Shown: piece by piece, positions 11,331-25,114 of the stretch
Layout: each line of letters opens with the position of its first letter
How positions within the stretch are numbered: the stretch's first letter is position 1
NCBI GenBank assembly: GCA_022496205.1
Contig: WTXD01000113.1
Location: forward strand, 1 to 47,460
Direction: 5' to 3'
DNA: 47,460 nt
Source: Gloeopeniophorella convolvens
Lineage: Eukaryota > Basidiomycota > Agaricomycetes > Russulales
The notes under the pieces: model-generated
The model's database searches: none
The model's input: the letters and a program-made list of their open reading frames with translations, nothing else
What the model was told of the DNA's origin: nothing
Position numbers and translations under genes: made by a program

Positions 11331-12014
11331 GCCAGGCTCAGATGCTCGACGATGGCGCGCGCCGGCAAAGGGTGCCGAGGAGCCAAAGGAGTAAAGCGCA
11401 TGCAGGCGGTCGGCGCTACGGACTCGATGTGACGCTGCGCCCGGAGCGCGTGAGAGGGGCCATTGTGGGCCAGAGGGCGGCAAGCGGGACGTTTGGCTTT
11501 GTGGGTGCGGTCGACGAGGGTCGACGCCTTTGAGAGCGTTGTATGCATCTGCACCTCCTGCTTCCGCCGCTCTCGCTCATCAAATGCAGCACAACAAAAG
11601 CCTCTAAAAAATTGGTCAATGGAGAGTAAAGATCGCCAACATGCCCTTGACGATCTCAAAAAGTTCGAACGGAAACTCCGAGGAGCTCTAGTAGAAGTTG
11701 GAGTCGAAATCTCGCGTCCACAGCGACACCCGAAAATTTCTTCGCCGACATTCGATACATCTTCATAATCAAAGAAGGATAACTGGTAACTGTGCCTCGT
11801 AATCGTGGCTTTGACCTGTCAGCACATCTCAGTACACGAAAGAAAATGGCTTGGTTCGTCAGCGTAGTCTAGTCTCTGGTGTACGATACTTAGCTAGACG
11901 CTGATATGAAAACCTTGGCTTACGCTGTCTAATGGGCATTGGGGATAATTCAATTTGACCACACATCTGCGACATATCAACGCTAATGATCAAGGCGACA
12001 AATGATAAAATCAC

Positions 12015-12107
12015 AACGCCGAAGCAAGCAAAGGCACATGCCGCCGCAGGCGGCCCTTCTCGAGTGCTTCTCCTCCCCGTAATTGCCTCGGGCGCCTGGT
12101 GATTTTT
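12015..12107 (+). repeat. Fragment of a dispersed gene family (C-terminal end)
   Basis: The first 51 bp repeat 7571-7621 (two mismatches). One frame reads ..AHAAAGGPSRVLLLPVIASGAW and a stop, which looks like the true C-terminal end of the family. The next lines include a stretch (12121-12157) that resembles 6509-6545, so the copied unit may extend into a 3' flank. It lies 0.7 kb downstream of the two-exon family member and on the same strand. Confidence 0.55.
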
Positions 12108-15100
12108 CCTTTTACAGGCAAAATCTCCTATCGCCCACACATTATGTAAGATGACGAGCCTACTGCTCCTTCGCTGCTCCTCCGACGTCCCTGCTGCTGC
12201 CCTCCCTTTCTGTACTCTATAACTTTTGTTAGGAGTCGCCGTTTACACAAGAAAACAACTTACCTCTCTTGTGTGCTTTCCCACCACCCCACTAGTGCTC
12301 TGATGCAACCTATTAATGAAGACTTGCAGGGTGTTGATGGATAGTCAAGTTGTCTAGATGAGGAGACCAAAACAGCGCAGAGCCCTATTGCCCTCCCTCC
12401 CCGAACTTCTAGATGCACAGTGCGCCATAACGCCGCTATGACTCGTCTCGCACGACTCAGTGCGGAAACACAACAATCCGGGTGCATGGGTGCAGCAACA
12501 TTTGCTGCGCGACGCAACGGCGACGTCGTGCAACGACGCGCGGTTCTGTGGATGAACAGGGTGCCCGCGCCTCTTTATCGCGCTGGCCCCAGCTGACCCT
12601 CCAGTGTTCCCACAACGCCATGGCCCCCATCGCACAATCTCGTCCCGAACCAAGGCAACCCAACTGCGCTGGCACCGAGGGTTTCTTTGTGCGGCGACAC
12701 GGCCGCAACGCGACGCGCCAACGTGCGCCGTTCCACTTCTCTGCCACACTTATCAGAGAGCGGCCTCACTTTCTTGAACAAGGCTGGTAACACCGACACC
12801 ATACCTAACCCACCGCCCCCGCTACTATGCCACCGCACCTGCAGCGGTCGGAGGTCCGCATGGTGTTGAGCGCTGCATCGAACCGCCGCGGTGAAATTTC
12901 ACGGGTGAGGCCGACTTCGCGAGCCCGAGCAGCGATGACCGCACCCCAATATATGCTGCTGCCGCACTGTGACGAGCATGGCTACGCCAACAACTCGAGC
13001 CCCAGTGCTGGCGACGGCACGCCAGTGTACATCACCTATATCGCTGTCCCGCGCTGACACGGGACTGGCACGCAACTTATGCATAGTGTTCAGACTGTAC
13101 TTTATGTAGCTTCTCAAATAAGACAGCATTGTCAACCAGTACCATGCGCGGCAGCGCACCACACACACAGACCAGCAAGATCAACAACACAAATAAAACA
13201 ATTACGGCAAAACCGCGAGATGGCTGAGGTCAGGGTCCAGTGCAGTCTGTGGGTAGGTGGAGACTGGGGCAGAGCAGTAGTGCGAAGGAGTAAAGGAGCG
13301 TGTCAGTGCCAGAAATACTTATCCTATGCTACTACTCATAAACTACATACACTACTCAGTAGTTTGAGGCGTGGAATGTACAACTGGAGCTCCCTGTGCA
13401 AGATCAAGCTCAAAGCTCGACCATCGAGAGCTCTGTCGCAAGATGCAATGCTAATCAACGTGCATGGAGGATGGTGATGTATACAATGTCAGCGTAGTAG
13501 TTGTCAGTTGACTTTTGTCAAGTGGAAGCCGTTGTCCTGAAGAAATTACCGCCTGGAGCTCCGACTCTATGTTTTTAGTCTTTTTGTTGTTGTCTCGATG
13601 CTTGAGCGCGCAGTGTTCAGCTTCCTTTGTCTGGTGAGTAGCTCGGATTTTGGGCAGCGACTGGATGCAGTGGGGGCTGAGCCAAGTTCACTAGGCGAGG
13701 ACACTTATCCATGGTCAACCTGAGTGAAGAGACACATAAACACCATAGGCACCAGGTCGAAGCTAGAGCAAGACAAGCCAGACACCAAAAATTGCCAGTC
13801 TATAGGGCGGAGGTCAGGGTCGCGTGGTGGGTTGTGGATCCAACCACAAACTGTTGGCGGTTTGGAGGTGGTTCCACACGCTGACATGTGGTAGGTAACA
13901 GATCTTAGATATGTTTAGTCATCAGGCGCTTAGTGCCGTTTTGTGGTGGACTCCGGCCAAATCTGACCCGACATTTGGGTGATTTTGGCTTGTTTTGTGG
14001 TGGATTCCGATCCGACATCTTGCAGTATTTTCGGGGGTCCTGGCAAAACGAAGCTGCGCCGGCCACTGCTCCGTAGAAGGAGGGGGATGTGGCCGGGATC
14101 ATCTGATCACAGCAGGCGCAAGAAACCACGTGGGCACAATTGTGTCCACAACTCGCGCCACCGACGGCCGCGTCATCTTCTCTCCCACCCCCGTCCAGCA
14201 TATCGACTCTCTTCAGCTTTATTCTTTTCCTTTTTTCCTGTGCACCTTCGACATACCTTCTGGCTGTCATCATGGCTGTTCTGAAGCCCTCCCCTGCCGT
14301 GATGTTCTCTGGTGATTAACTCACTGACTCGACTAGCCCCTATCCAGTCTGACCCCACCATTATAGCACCCACGGACGTCCGTTCCAAACACACTGAAGC
14401 GACAAGATGTGTCGCAGAACAACGCGACTCAAGCATATTCGGAAAAAAAGGGCTATAACGTATGTCATCCTGCATTTCAATTTCGATAGCACGCATTCGC
14501 GCCTGACAACTCTGACGTGCCTGTGCGTGCAACAGACGCCTATGTAGCCCTGATGTGCCTTTCCGCTGTGCGCAGGCGCTCACTCGCCAACATGCACATC
14601 GCGCCATTCTTGCCGCACCCTCACCCATCCGCCGTGTCCGTCGCTGATCGTTATCGGAACACACCTATGCACGCACATGCTCCACACACCCTAGTTTGTG
14701 TGCACCCCCGGTGCGGGGAGCAATACGTGTTTCTGGCACCTTGCGATATCTGTGGCATCTTATGCTTATCCAGTTGGGTTTGCGTGAGCGGTGGTGCTGA
14801 GGTGGTTTTGTAGGAAGGCCTGGATAGGGAGCGTAGCGCATGGTACGTCGAGCCGGATCTCGCAGCGTGCAAGGTGGTGATGATTCAGAAGATCAAGATA
14901 GTCAGTTCGACGCTGGGTAACGTCTCTGTTAGTGCATGCACGCCACTCCCCGCACACCCCCACCTCGTTGCTGATGTTTTGGCCAAAGGACAGCAGGATG
15001 GTACACCACACGTCCGTGTACAGCCCGTTTCTGCGGACCTACACTGTGCTCACCGCCACCTTGTCCGGGCCGCGCCGTGCTGTTCGACCCCGCCATGCCA

Positions 15101-17333
15101 GCGTTGTGAGATATTCACGTTTGGCAATGAGCTCGAGCGGGTGATGAGTGCTAATTTCAAAGTGCCTGTGCTGGCAATCTGGGAGGGTGTATTGAACGCA
15201 GCGGCGGGCACGTAGAATAATACCGCCGGGTGCAGAGCTGTACGTGGACCTCGATACGGGCGTGCCACGCGTGAGCTCGTCAGAGACCGAAAGGGAGGCA
15301 TACTTAAGCTCATCGCGAGGCTTACAATGTTGACAGGTATGCCCTACTTAGCCCGCTGCAAGATTGGGAAGCAGACCTGCTCACGCCTTTAAGCTTTATC
15401 GACTAGGTTAAGTAAGTAAGGTACGAGGTTGAATCAAAATGGATTCAATCGGCACCGGCAGAATCGGGAATGGACTTCGTGCGAAGGGGTGCGAAGGAGG
15501 CCGTGGGCTTGACATCGGACGCGCTGGCTCCGTAGTGCAGTACCTCAATTGTATTTATAGCGCATGCATGCATGCCACTGAGGCTGGACATTGATTGAAA
15601 ATCCGAGGCGGGAAGTATGATGGAATTGTCGGAGTTTAAGCGCGCGGTCCCATCTAGGAGAAGAGGATTAATTGCAAGGCGGCGTACCAGGAGAGCGAGT
15701 GTCATCAGCCTGCACACACCCATGCCACACGACAAAATACAAGGCTGATTGATCAATCTCGTGTTCCTGCCGTCCGTCGCTGGTCTCGCAGCACATTGCA
15801 GCACATCGCGCGCACCTTCTCGCACTCCAGCCAATCCGACTCCCCTCGCTCCCATCTCCCTACGTCTAGTGGGTGAGGCCACCATCAAAACTCCGGAAAT
15901 TGTTTTGAGCTCGATTGGGCCCAATCAGCCCAATGTACTCACCTCGCTCAATTAGAATCCAACGACTCGATTACGGTTGGGAAAATCTCAAAAGCCTCAA
16001 TCAAGGCCCAGTTGGAACCTGATCGTGGCCCAATCGGGATCAATGTGGCCGCACGGCGCACAGGCCCCAGTTCGGGTGCAGCTTGTATATTGGACCCACG
16101 CTGCTCCTGCCGTTACCGCTCACTTGATCCATGACAACTTCAACAAAGCCGTGTTCAGATTCAGCATACGGAAAACCATACGGAAACTATCTATGACCCT
16201 TGTCACCGTGACCCCAGGCTGGTGGCCTTGAGGTTGCAGGAGAGGCTGCCGCAAAACATGCAGGTCATGGCAGTGGTATCAGGCTCACGAGTGTGTGGGG
16301 ATATCAAATGCACCAGATGAGGCGGGTTTCTATATCATCATGAGCACAAGTCGGCATTGGCAGCAGTCAAGCCTGAAATCCTGAGTTGCATCAACTCGGG
16401 TTTGTTCGATGAGTTCACACCATGGTTGAGCGTGCCGTAGCACCTGCCGCCGCCGGGTGCACATGGTACATAGCCAATCGACGCACCGGCAGAAAACGTG
16501 TCGAACACATTCGAGCGGAGGGGTTTAGCAGGAAACGGCGGTGCGCACAACACGCGCCGCCACAGGAACTGGATTCGCGTAGTGCAAAATGGGGGCTGGC
16601 GAGAAGAAAGAGAGAGTCAGCGAAAGCACGCGACGTGCATACGAAGCAAAGGGCCCACCTGGCGAGAAGAAAGAGAGAGCTGGGGGAGCTGAATGCCCCC
16701 ACGCTCTACTTCAATCCTCTCGCCACGCGGAAGCAGGGATCCTGCACGCGATTGCCCTTCTGCGGCTCACAGCCGTAGGCGTCCGTGCCCTGCATCCGCT
16801 ATCCCCTGTTTGCAAAAATGGCTGCTCACTGGGTGCCGATGCCCAGGGTCGGGCGCGGGGTGCCACAACACGATCGGGCGCCAGGCGCTACAACACCTGC
16901 TCGGGCGCGTCGATTGGCCTTGCGTAAACTTGTTTCAATACGATTTAGCACTACACCCGCAAACCCTGTGCAGTAGTTAGCGGCACGCACCTCTTACTGG
17001 TCTGAACATCACCCGCACCACATGGGAAAAGTATAGCATGGCACAGGCGGAGGACGATCGCCCTGGGGCGAAAAGGGGCATGTGAGTCATGATACACTCA
17101 AGGCCGTGTACGCACGCAACGTCACCAGAGTTGGGCGTTTAGTAAGGTGGAATAGGCGGTCTAGAGGCAGCTTCATCTGCTATGAGGTGCATATATGCGC
17201 ATCATATACAGTATACAGTCAGCTCACCAAGTACCTGCTGCAGTGTGTGAGCAGTGAAACCAAGCGCTTTCGGCGTCCATAATCCGCCACATGGGTGCGG
17301 GTGAGCGATGAAAGATCGAGGAGCGGGGTGGTG

Positions 17334-17344
17334 GTGGTGGTGGC
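17334..17344 (+). repeat. Short GGT microsatellite
   Basis: A run of GGT triplets in otherwise unremarkable sequence. No coding context is visible. Confidence 0.6.
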
Positions 17345-18046
17345 GTTGAGGAACAGAGCCGCAGTAACGGATTCCATGGGGCAGGAGCAGAAACGGGTAG
17401 TCCCGTGACCAGCACCAGCCGACTAGGATCTCGAGCGGAATTTTGCTAAGTCGGGACGATGCTCGATGAGGCGAAGGGAGAGATTGATTGAGCCCGATTG
17501 GCTCGTGGTGTTGAAGCCAGGCCGATTGTGACCCATTTTCTCCGGATCCAGTGTGTTGGGCAAATTGGCCAGGTCAAGACCCGCTGGTCCGATTGAGCCC
17601 GGTGAGGGCCAATAGTTTTTGTTTTGGTGATGCCCCACTCGCCCTACGTCCTCCCCTTGGGTCGACACCTCTACGCTTACGCTACTCTCAGCTTCACCGC
17701 GGAAAGGCCACTACCATCGCCGTCTTTAATACCAATACCAACTCACGTCTCATCCCCCTAAGGTTTATCGACGCAAGTCTTGGGGCTTGCAGAATTCATC
17801 AACTCAGGTGTCGGTTGCGAATCAAACAGCGCTCAGTCAATATCGAATTGTGCTCCCATTACATAATCAACCCGCATCAGATATTATCAAAGCGTTGATG
17901 TTGAGGTGTCTTTACCCGGCCCCCGCGGAACTCACTCCAGGAGATGGCGCGCCTCAATCATGAATGCCGATTTTGTTTTAACTGCATGTTCAAAAATCCT
18001 GGCCAACGCTCGCATTAGCATTCCATAGAAAGCTTTTGTTTTCTAT

Positions 18047-21000
18047 TCAGTGGCTTACTCGATTGAGAGGCTTCATAACCAGCACGTTGCCCTCCCACAC
18101 TCGGTGAATGGCATGGTAGATTCGGTGCGAGCTAGGCAGGATGGTGACCCCGTCCTCTACCTTGGATGACCAGAGCCCTGCGCCAAAGTCGGAGTATTTT
18201 GCAAAGGGGTCCTCCAGGTGCGACGGAAGTTTTTGATATCGCTGGATGGCGAGAAATGTAACTTGGGTTTCTCCTTGCTGCATGGAGAATATCTCGCGAA
18301 CTAAGCCAGGGACTAGCGTTCGGTCGCCAGCAGCAGGTTGAAAAAAAACAGTGCCGTGTTTCTTTGACTGCCGGTGCGTTGTGACCTCTTGTCCGCAAAT
18401 GACCTGCCTTTTGTGGAGAGTTGCGTTCTCCAGCGGATGTTGAGACAAGCTAAGCTCGCGCCTCAGGTCCGCTTCGCTTTCTTTGAAGGCGTTAGCCGTC
18501 ATGGCGTCCAAACAGGAGGCAGATTGCTGAGTTTCCGCGGCCATTACTGCCTCAGTTTTGCTTGGCTCCAGACCTAGCATGTGCATGTCGCTCTGCAAGG
18601 TGCCTTTTCGTTCGTTGCCATAGCAGCATTGCACGATCTTGACGCTCTCATCCCAGGTGTCAGATTTCTCCAAGCACTTGATTAGCCCTCGCATGTTTGA
18701 CTCCGCCCCGAAGGACATCATCATTGTGCGTTCCATTTGCCCTGATGTATAGGTGTGAGGTTGTGCACGCTTGTGCTCGCAAGCGGATAACTCACATAGT
18801 TTGCCATTTGTGTTAGTTTTTTGGAGGCGGCCGATGACTCTCTCGAAAGGAAACATCCACCACCCATGGGCAGGCCCATACCGCCTGAGGAAGAACCCGA
18901 ACAACAAGCTATTGTAGTGATTTGGCTTCAATGGCTTATCCGGTTGCAAACCCTTCAAACAGTTGAGGTAAGCCTGCATACTGCGCTCATATGCTTTGAT
19001 ATGGGTTTCAGATGTTCGATGGGATGTCCCCCATCGAACGGCGGTAGCAAGGAAAAAAGTACTTTGGACCAGCGTTTGCATGGCCCCAACAGTCTTCCCC
19101 CTCCTGCAGCGCCTCAGGTGAATCTGGAGGAGAGACACAGGGAGGTCGAATTCGAAGCAGGACCTCCATTCATCAGCTTTGAGCTTCCCATGAGCCAGCT
19201 CACCCAGGTTTGGTGGCGGAGCAACGTGCCAATTTGGACGAGTCGTTTCAGCTATGTCAGCGCGGATTGCCTTCCAATCATTTGGGGAAAGAAGTATTGC
19301 ACGAGCTAGTCGACGAGCCTTTTTCTCTTGATGCTGCTCTTCCACAAAGGTGTCTATGATGGCTGATCCCAGAATGTAATCGAAGACGGAGGGCGAAGGC
19401 GTTGCCTGTCCCCTAGAGGTTTCCATAGGAGGCAACTGGCGACCAGCCTGACGAGAGTTAGCCCCATAATTGAATTAAGTAGGCAATCTGCGCTGAGTCT
19501 AAGTTGCTCACCATAAGCAGTGCTAACAGCTCTGACTTTCGAGCCCTGTGCCGCCCATGCATGTTAACTCCTTCCTCGTGGCAAAGCGCCGTCAGGGCTT
19601 TCACCCCAATGGCGCGGAAGGCAGCTGGCGTTGTGCCTGTGGTAAGTAGAAGCCGTTTTGCAGCCTCTATTTGCTGAATGATTCCTTCCGTAAGGCCAAA
19701 CCCCAATGCCCTTGGGTTGCTTGCAGAGTCCATTCCCATCACCGTTCGGCTATGGTTCTGGAGCTGGCCAAGGAAGAGGTTGTGCATTCCATCAATGACG
19801 ACCATCTCGACAGGGTCCCAGTACGGGAGCTCCATGAGGATAGAGTGGCGCACACCAGTCCTGTTATAGAAGCGCCGCTGCCCCTCATTCGTAGGAGTGT
19901 TAAGCCAAGCGGCGGCATCGGGTGCAATAAGTGAGTACGGCTTCATCTTCCATATATCTGGGTTGTCGATGACCACCTTCTTCTGGTCAAGGAAGCTCTT
20001 CGTCCCTCTGATCTTCCTTGCCATCGGTAGGTCATTGACTGATAGTATAAGTGCAGACCGAACAAGACGCCCATCAGGACGCGTGTAGGTCTTGGGATAC
20101 CTCGCACCAGTCGCCCATGAGCGCTGCAAGACCCCTACCAAAGGCCGTAGAAAATTGTCTAACAGCACTCCAGCAGGTTCCCGTGGTCCGGGGATAAGGC
20201 CCACCAGGTAGAGGTTTTCCGGCTTGTAGCGTATGTCGGGTGGCAATAGCGGGCAAGATAAGACTATTGATCCTGTGGATGCCGACTTTCCAGCCATCTT
20301 GTTAAAGTAAGGGTTGAAGAAATCAACTGACAAGCTCCAGAGAAGTCGAAGCTCTCCTTCTTCTCCGCCTCCTAAGAAAGGCTTGCCGTCCTGCCCCTTG
20401 AAGCCCTGGATGGCATCTCCGTCAATGATGTCTTCCAGCACTGTATCGCTACGAGGGCGTCGAATGGCCTTTTCCACAGCCTCCTCTATGTCAGGCCGTA
20501 GTAGCAGTCGGCCAACCCATTCGTCAAAATCCTGCACTACGAAGGGCCGCACTGGCACAGGTCCACAATAGCCATTTCGGGACGCAAGCTTGGTGAGGCG
20601 CCTTTTACACTCACAGTGAAAAGGGTAGGTATAAAAACCCCTCCTTTCGCTGCCCCCTGGCGGGTATACTCGGTTGCAATCTGGGCAGGCTGCATAGGTG
20701 ATGGTAGAAGGATCCAGTCCTAGAAGGCTTCTTGCCGTTCTAACGTCGTCGGGCAGCTGCTCAGCTATTGACTTGTCTTCTAGAGAGCGGGACAGCCCTC
20801 CAAACATGCTCTTCAGGGTCCTTAAGGTAAGATTGCTAGCTTCTCGTGTGGCTCTTCCCAAGATGTGAGGGGCAAGGACTAGGACTAGGCTTCTCTCAAT
20901 AAGCGGGCTGCAGTATTGAGGTAGTAGGCGGAGTTGGACACCTAGTAGAAGAACAGACGTGAGTCAGCTGCTTGGCTCAAGACATGTCTAGCTAACCTTT

Positions 21001-21378
21001 GTGAGATACAGGTTCTGCAACCTCTAGGGCTCGGGAACTTTCGCCCATGCTTTTGCTTAAGTCTAGGGCCAACTCTGCCTTCACTTTGTTCAGGAAGGCT
21101 CCTCCGCTAGATATGTTCATGAGGCACGCCTAAGCCTCACAAATCCATGCCAGATATGCCTCTATCTGGCTGCGTTGGCTGCCATTTGAACTACTCTGTA
21201 GCATCTTCCTCCTGTTATCAAACTCAGAGAGGATGCCTAGGATGGTAGCGGTTGCATCGGCATGGCTGTCCATGGATATCGGCTGTGTGGATGCAGGGGG
21301 CTGTTGGCGGGGGTGTGCAGCACTAACTACCTTGAGGTGCTTTTTTATGGAGGTTTGGTTGGCTCGGAACAGGGACAC
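18047..21378 (-). mobile_element. Tnp2/CACTA-type DNA transposase gene
   Basis: Three coding blocks on the minus strand: the first ends at 20997, then 20941-19512 and 19447-18047, joined by 55-bp and 64-bp GT-AG introns. All phases agree. Diagnostic stretches of the fungal Tnp2 (CACTA-like) transposase are present: a Cys pair region (ACPDCNRVYPPGG), FFNPYFNKMAGK, SVNDLPMARKIRGTKSF, VVIDGMHNLFLGQLQNH and a C-terminal HGKLKADEWRSCFEFDLP. This family cuts and pastes DNA with an RNase H-like DDE active site. The first block (from about 21378) reads on in the same frame past a TAG at 21130-21132, so either the protein starts at ATG 21120 or the copy is nonsense-mutated. The 3' end may also extend, since GTAAGC overlaps the last codons. 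I found no convincing terminal inverted repeats, so element ends are unknown. Confidence 0.85.
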
Positions 21379-23086
21379 ACAGCGGTGCGGGGTGAAGCTA
21401 GGCTCGGATGAAGAGATGATGGAAGAAGGGCAGAGGAGATGATGTGAAAGGGAGGAGCAATGAATTCATAACCAGAACACGCTGCATTTTATACCACCGT
21501 GTTATAGTAGCGTTGTATTATATTGACATAAGGGAAGTCACAGTAGATTTCGGGAGCTGGGACACAAAGGACCAGATACAATCAGAAATGTCACATTACA
21601 ACGGCTGCATGCCGGTCACAGCCGCGTCACTGGCTACGTAGTTCAGCTACGGATCATTATACAGTGAGGACTGGGCTTACGGTCAATTTTTGCACACCGG
21701 TGTTAGGGAGAAAAGGGTTGAGTAAGGCAGAACTGGGAGTGAGCGGTGACTCATCGGGAGGGGATCCGGGAGAGCGGCCCGGTCGGAAGCCTAGATGCGG
21801 AACAGTGTGTCCTGGCGGCGTTGCATCGCCGGACCAGTTTATCTGGCCCACTACAAACCTTTCTGCCAACAGCTACGGCACAAGGTTAGACGGTGTACAT
21901 TGTCCCACAATGTCACCATTGTCTTCCTCTCCCATGACTCTTGGCACTGCCTCAAGGGCCTGTAATAACTCTGAGGGACCGGTGCATACAAGTCATTAAG
22001 GCACCTGAGGGCCCTTGGTCGGATGCCTCCTTTGTCCTATGCCCCCCACCCGTCTTTGTACGCCTTCCAACCCACCCTTGTAAACCATCTACCTTCTCCC
22101 CCTCCCCCTCAGTATATGCCTTTGTCACTATAGAGGGTGTGTATCTATGTAGTGACGTCCGCTGGGTTGCGGACGAGACATTGAAGGGAGACAACGCGGT
22201 TGAGCCGGTATGTCCGGACCGACTTCTGGATGGCACAAACGTGAATTCTACAGGGGAAGCCAGTCGAAATCAGTGACTGTCCGGATAGACAAAAGGTTTT
22301 GTGTAGCACCAGCGTAGTGCCCAGTGTTCGTGAACATATGCCAGTTTTACACATTAGATACGTTGGGAGTCAGAGGCAGTTTTGTAAGTATAGACGTCGG
22401 AACATTAAGTATGGAAACAGCAGGCACAGGCGGGCGAAAACATTACATGCGCGTGGTATAGTTGCGTTGCGCTCACATCTAATTAGCATTGAATGTCGAA
22501 AGGTCTTGAAGGAGTCTGGGTGTCAATTCTTGTGGAATTGAGGAAACGGGAAAGGGGGTTGCGAAATGGATTAGTGAGAACGAGGGGCGAGCGGGAGATG
22601 GAACGAGGCGTGTCGGCGGGGCACGACTTGCAACTACAATAGAACTGAGGGAGGAAATTTTCGTGGACAGTGGCTTGACCCCCGGTCATCACAACCGTAT
22701 GGTATCAAAGTGGTCGATCCAATGGAAATAAATGTATTGGCCTCAGGATGAGACCGAACAGTGCGCGTTGAAAGCACCTGAAAGCACAAGTCGAAACCCC
22801 GGGCCGCCGGCCCGGGTCGTAAAGTATAGCAAAACGAAAGACTGCGCGTTTGTCCGCTCACCTGCACGCATGTCACAAAATGAAAGTCAAAACAGAACAT
22901 GAACATCCAGCTCCAGTGACGTCTGTGTTGCTCACCAGTTTAATGTACGCCTGGGTCAGCGCATCCAGCCCAAGTGTTCGATGGTTCTCATATCTCGGAG
23001 ATTTTGCCCATGCGAGCTTCTATTTTGCCTTGATTTTGTGGTTCGCAGCTTGTTTGATTGCTATGTAAGGCACTTTCGGCAGTGTC
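21379..23086. other. Intergenic, no gene recognised
   Basis: Short frames only. The region upstream of the transposase would include its promoter and possibly one element end, but no matching inverted repeat was seen on the other side. A primer-site-like TGGTATCAAAG occurs near 22699, without LTR support. Confidence 0.45.
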
Positions 23087-23340
23087 TTGCGTACGCGTGC
23101 TGGCAGCTCCTTCTTGTCGCTTGTATTACCCGCTGCGGCCACCTTGTCATCTGCCAACGAGCCCTTCTTCGTATACGATGTTGTGAAAAGCGGGGGGCTG
23201 TCGCAGCGGGAAGAATTTGCATTTGACTGGGCTCGTTACAAACGCGTAAGGAACTGTGCATGTTACGATACGCCATCTATACTCACTGCGAAGGTCGCGT
23301 GGTATGACATCATCGCCGAACGAGATTGTAATACAGCGGC
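23087..23340 (+). pseudogene. Possible aspartic-peptidase fragment
   Basis: One frame reads LPAAATLSSANEPFFVYDVV, then KSGGLSQREEFAFDWARYK, then AKVAWYDI. The order and spacing resemble the segment of pepsin-like (A1) fungal proteases between the first lobe and the flap-distal region (..P..FFxxVV..LxxxxFAF..). No DTG catalytic motif is present in the window, there is no start with a signal peptide, and the frame ends soon after. If the match is right, this is a short relic. The similarity is weak and may be chance. Confidence 0.28.
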
Positions 23341-24265
23341 GTGCCACTGGTCCTAGGCCGTCCTAGGCGAAAGTCCAGCATCCACTGCTGGCAGGGTTAT
23401 GTTTCGTAGAGCACACCGACCTTGTGCTCGGCTGCTGCCCCTCCCGACATTCGCCTAGGCCCTTTTGAAGCCTGCCACAAAGGCAAGCGACAAGTTCAAC
23501 CCAGCGTTGTTCTGAGACAATGGAGTAGGTGCATTATTGGTTTGTTATTTCTGCGAATTGGCCCATGCATGGGCGTACGCATGCTCTGTACGAATGCGAG
23601 CAACGGAGCGTGAAGGGGAACAAGTTGGGCGGTGCGATGACGGTTGCCAGGGACCGCCTGAAACGAGGATGCGCAGCTACGCGAAGCGACACAGGCGACA
23701 CAGGTCGAGCGAGAGCGAGAAGAGCACAAGAGGAATCGAGGCACGTGGGGAGAGAACATTGATGCTAAACTGCGTTGTATGCTGTTGGCAGCTCGGTCAG
23801 GCTGGTTGTAGGTATATATGTATGTGTGAACGACTGTCTTCACTTGGCCAGGGGACTAGGCACATATGACGGGTGCCTAAAGGGGCGTTGAGAACCTCCT
23901 TCCTTTATTGTGGTCGGAGATGTTCGGCACCGGTGCTGTATCACACATCTGACTGGGACTCCCCCTGCACCTACCGCCTCCCCCTCCGTCGCGCATGTGT
24001 GGCTTCAAGGGTGCGCAGCACCCAATCAATGGAGTTTGGCCATAGGCTCCAAAGTGGTATCAAAGCGATGTAAATATGCAGACACGCTGCCTTTACTCAG
24101 AACCAGCCTCACATCCAGCATCCTTGACAACGGAGAAGCGTTTGTGCTCCTTCTGTATGCTAAGTTGTTTGGCCGGCACAGGACGTCTGAAAAAAGCAGG
24201 CTTGTTGACTTGTATGTATATATATTGAAGGAGCAGCCTCTGCTTTCTAGCACTTTGACACCATC
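23341..24265. other. Intergenic, no gene recognised
   Basis: Nothing beyond short frames. Another TGGTATCAAAGC (primer-site-like) occurs near 24055, close to the start of the next gene but without an adjoining LTR. Confidence 0.45.
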
Positions 24266-25114
24266 ATGCCTTGCCTTCGCGTTCGCCCAGTTCCAGAGCG
24301 CGAGTCCCACCGTTTCCTCCCCTACACCCCGCTCTCCAAGATGCAGTACAACTTCAAACCTGAGTTTGTGTTACCTATACCTCATGTCAAGCAACAGGCA
24401 TTTCCTGCTACCGAGCCCGTCCGTAATAATCCCGGTGACTCCGACAAAGGCAGTGGGTGCAACGAAGATGGTGAAGATGAAGACGAGGACCAACTTGATG
24501 AGCTATTGGATGCGGCCAATACGGTCGAAGATTCGGACGCTGGGGAAAGCTCTTCACAGGATGAAGCTGACAGCCCCTCTTTTGTCCGCGGTGCCCTCAT
24601 CCCAAGGCCAAGCGGCGGCCTCTCTCGCCTCAGCCGTAATGGGGGATACAACCTCAAAGAGGCCCTGAAGTGCTCTGATGACCTGTATGCTGCCATTCGG
24701 GTGCGTCGCATGTTGCCTTCTAAACGTGGGTTGATTCTCTCTTCAACAGGCAAAAATTTCCGAGCTCGCAGAGGAATATCTGGACATGAGCCTGTCCTAT
24801 AGATCCCAGGCCAAAAAAAAGCTCCAACTTGTTTGCGATAAGGTGATAGCCTCCTATGTAAGACGTCCTTACTCACACCTTGCACTAACTGGGCACCCGA
24901 ATAGGCGTCGCATGACTACCCCATGCTCAAGCAGTATGAAGGCTGCTGGGTTGGGCGTGATTTTCTGCATGCCCGCCTGAAAACTTCATCGCAGCTCTCC
25001 AGGCAGAAAGCGCGCCAGGCTGACCCCTCCCAGAAAAGCAAGGGGAAGCAAAAAGGTGCGTTAGCATTGTCTACTGGAACCCCGGTGGTAATTTTCCCCA
25101 CAGCCATTGATTGA
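24266..25114 (+). CDS. Small acidic hypothetical protein, four exons
   Basis: Exons 24266-24700, 24750-24857, 24905-25055 and 25104-25114 (TGA) join in frame through 47-49 bp introns with clean GT-AG ends, giving 234 residues. The N-terminal third is basic and aromatic. Residues about 63-105 are strongly acidic (EDGEDEDEDQLDELLD and a Ser/Glu/Asp tail). A helical region follows (KISELAEEYLDM..QAKKKLQLVCDK), then DYPMLKQYEGCWVGRDFLHARL and a basic tail. The last part recalls uncharacterised proteins that accompany transposons in mushroom genomes, but that is from memory and unverified. It lies between the Tnp2 gene and an inverted-repeat element, which fits a transposon accessory or captured gene. 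No enzymatic motif is seen. Confidence 0.7.

Larger units (their letters stand above)
11331..18046. other. Long gene-poor interval
   Basis: I found no frame or exon set here with a recognisable domain. Some stretches are Cys-rich (14690-14770 and 15080-15110, +), but they do not assemble into a known finger. There are small local repeats: a doubled GGCGAGAAGAAAGAGAGA at about 16600 and 16662, a doubled TTTTGTGGTGGA near 13938 and 13995, and a short (GGT)n run near 17334-17344. The gene-family fragment at 12015-12107 is listed separately. The composition suggests old degraded sequence. Confidence 0.45.

Noticed and set aside
22695..24066. TGGTATCAAAG(C/T) near 22699 and 24055, like initiator-tRNA primer sites of retroelements.
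   Set aside because: No LTR end adjoins either site and no pol sequence follows.
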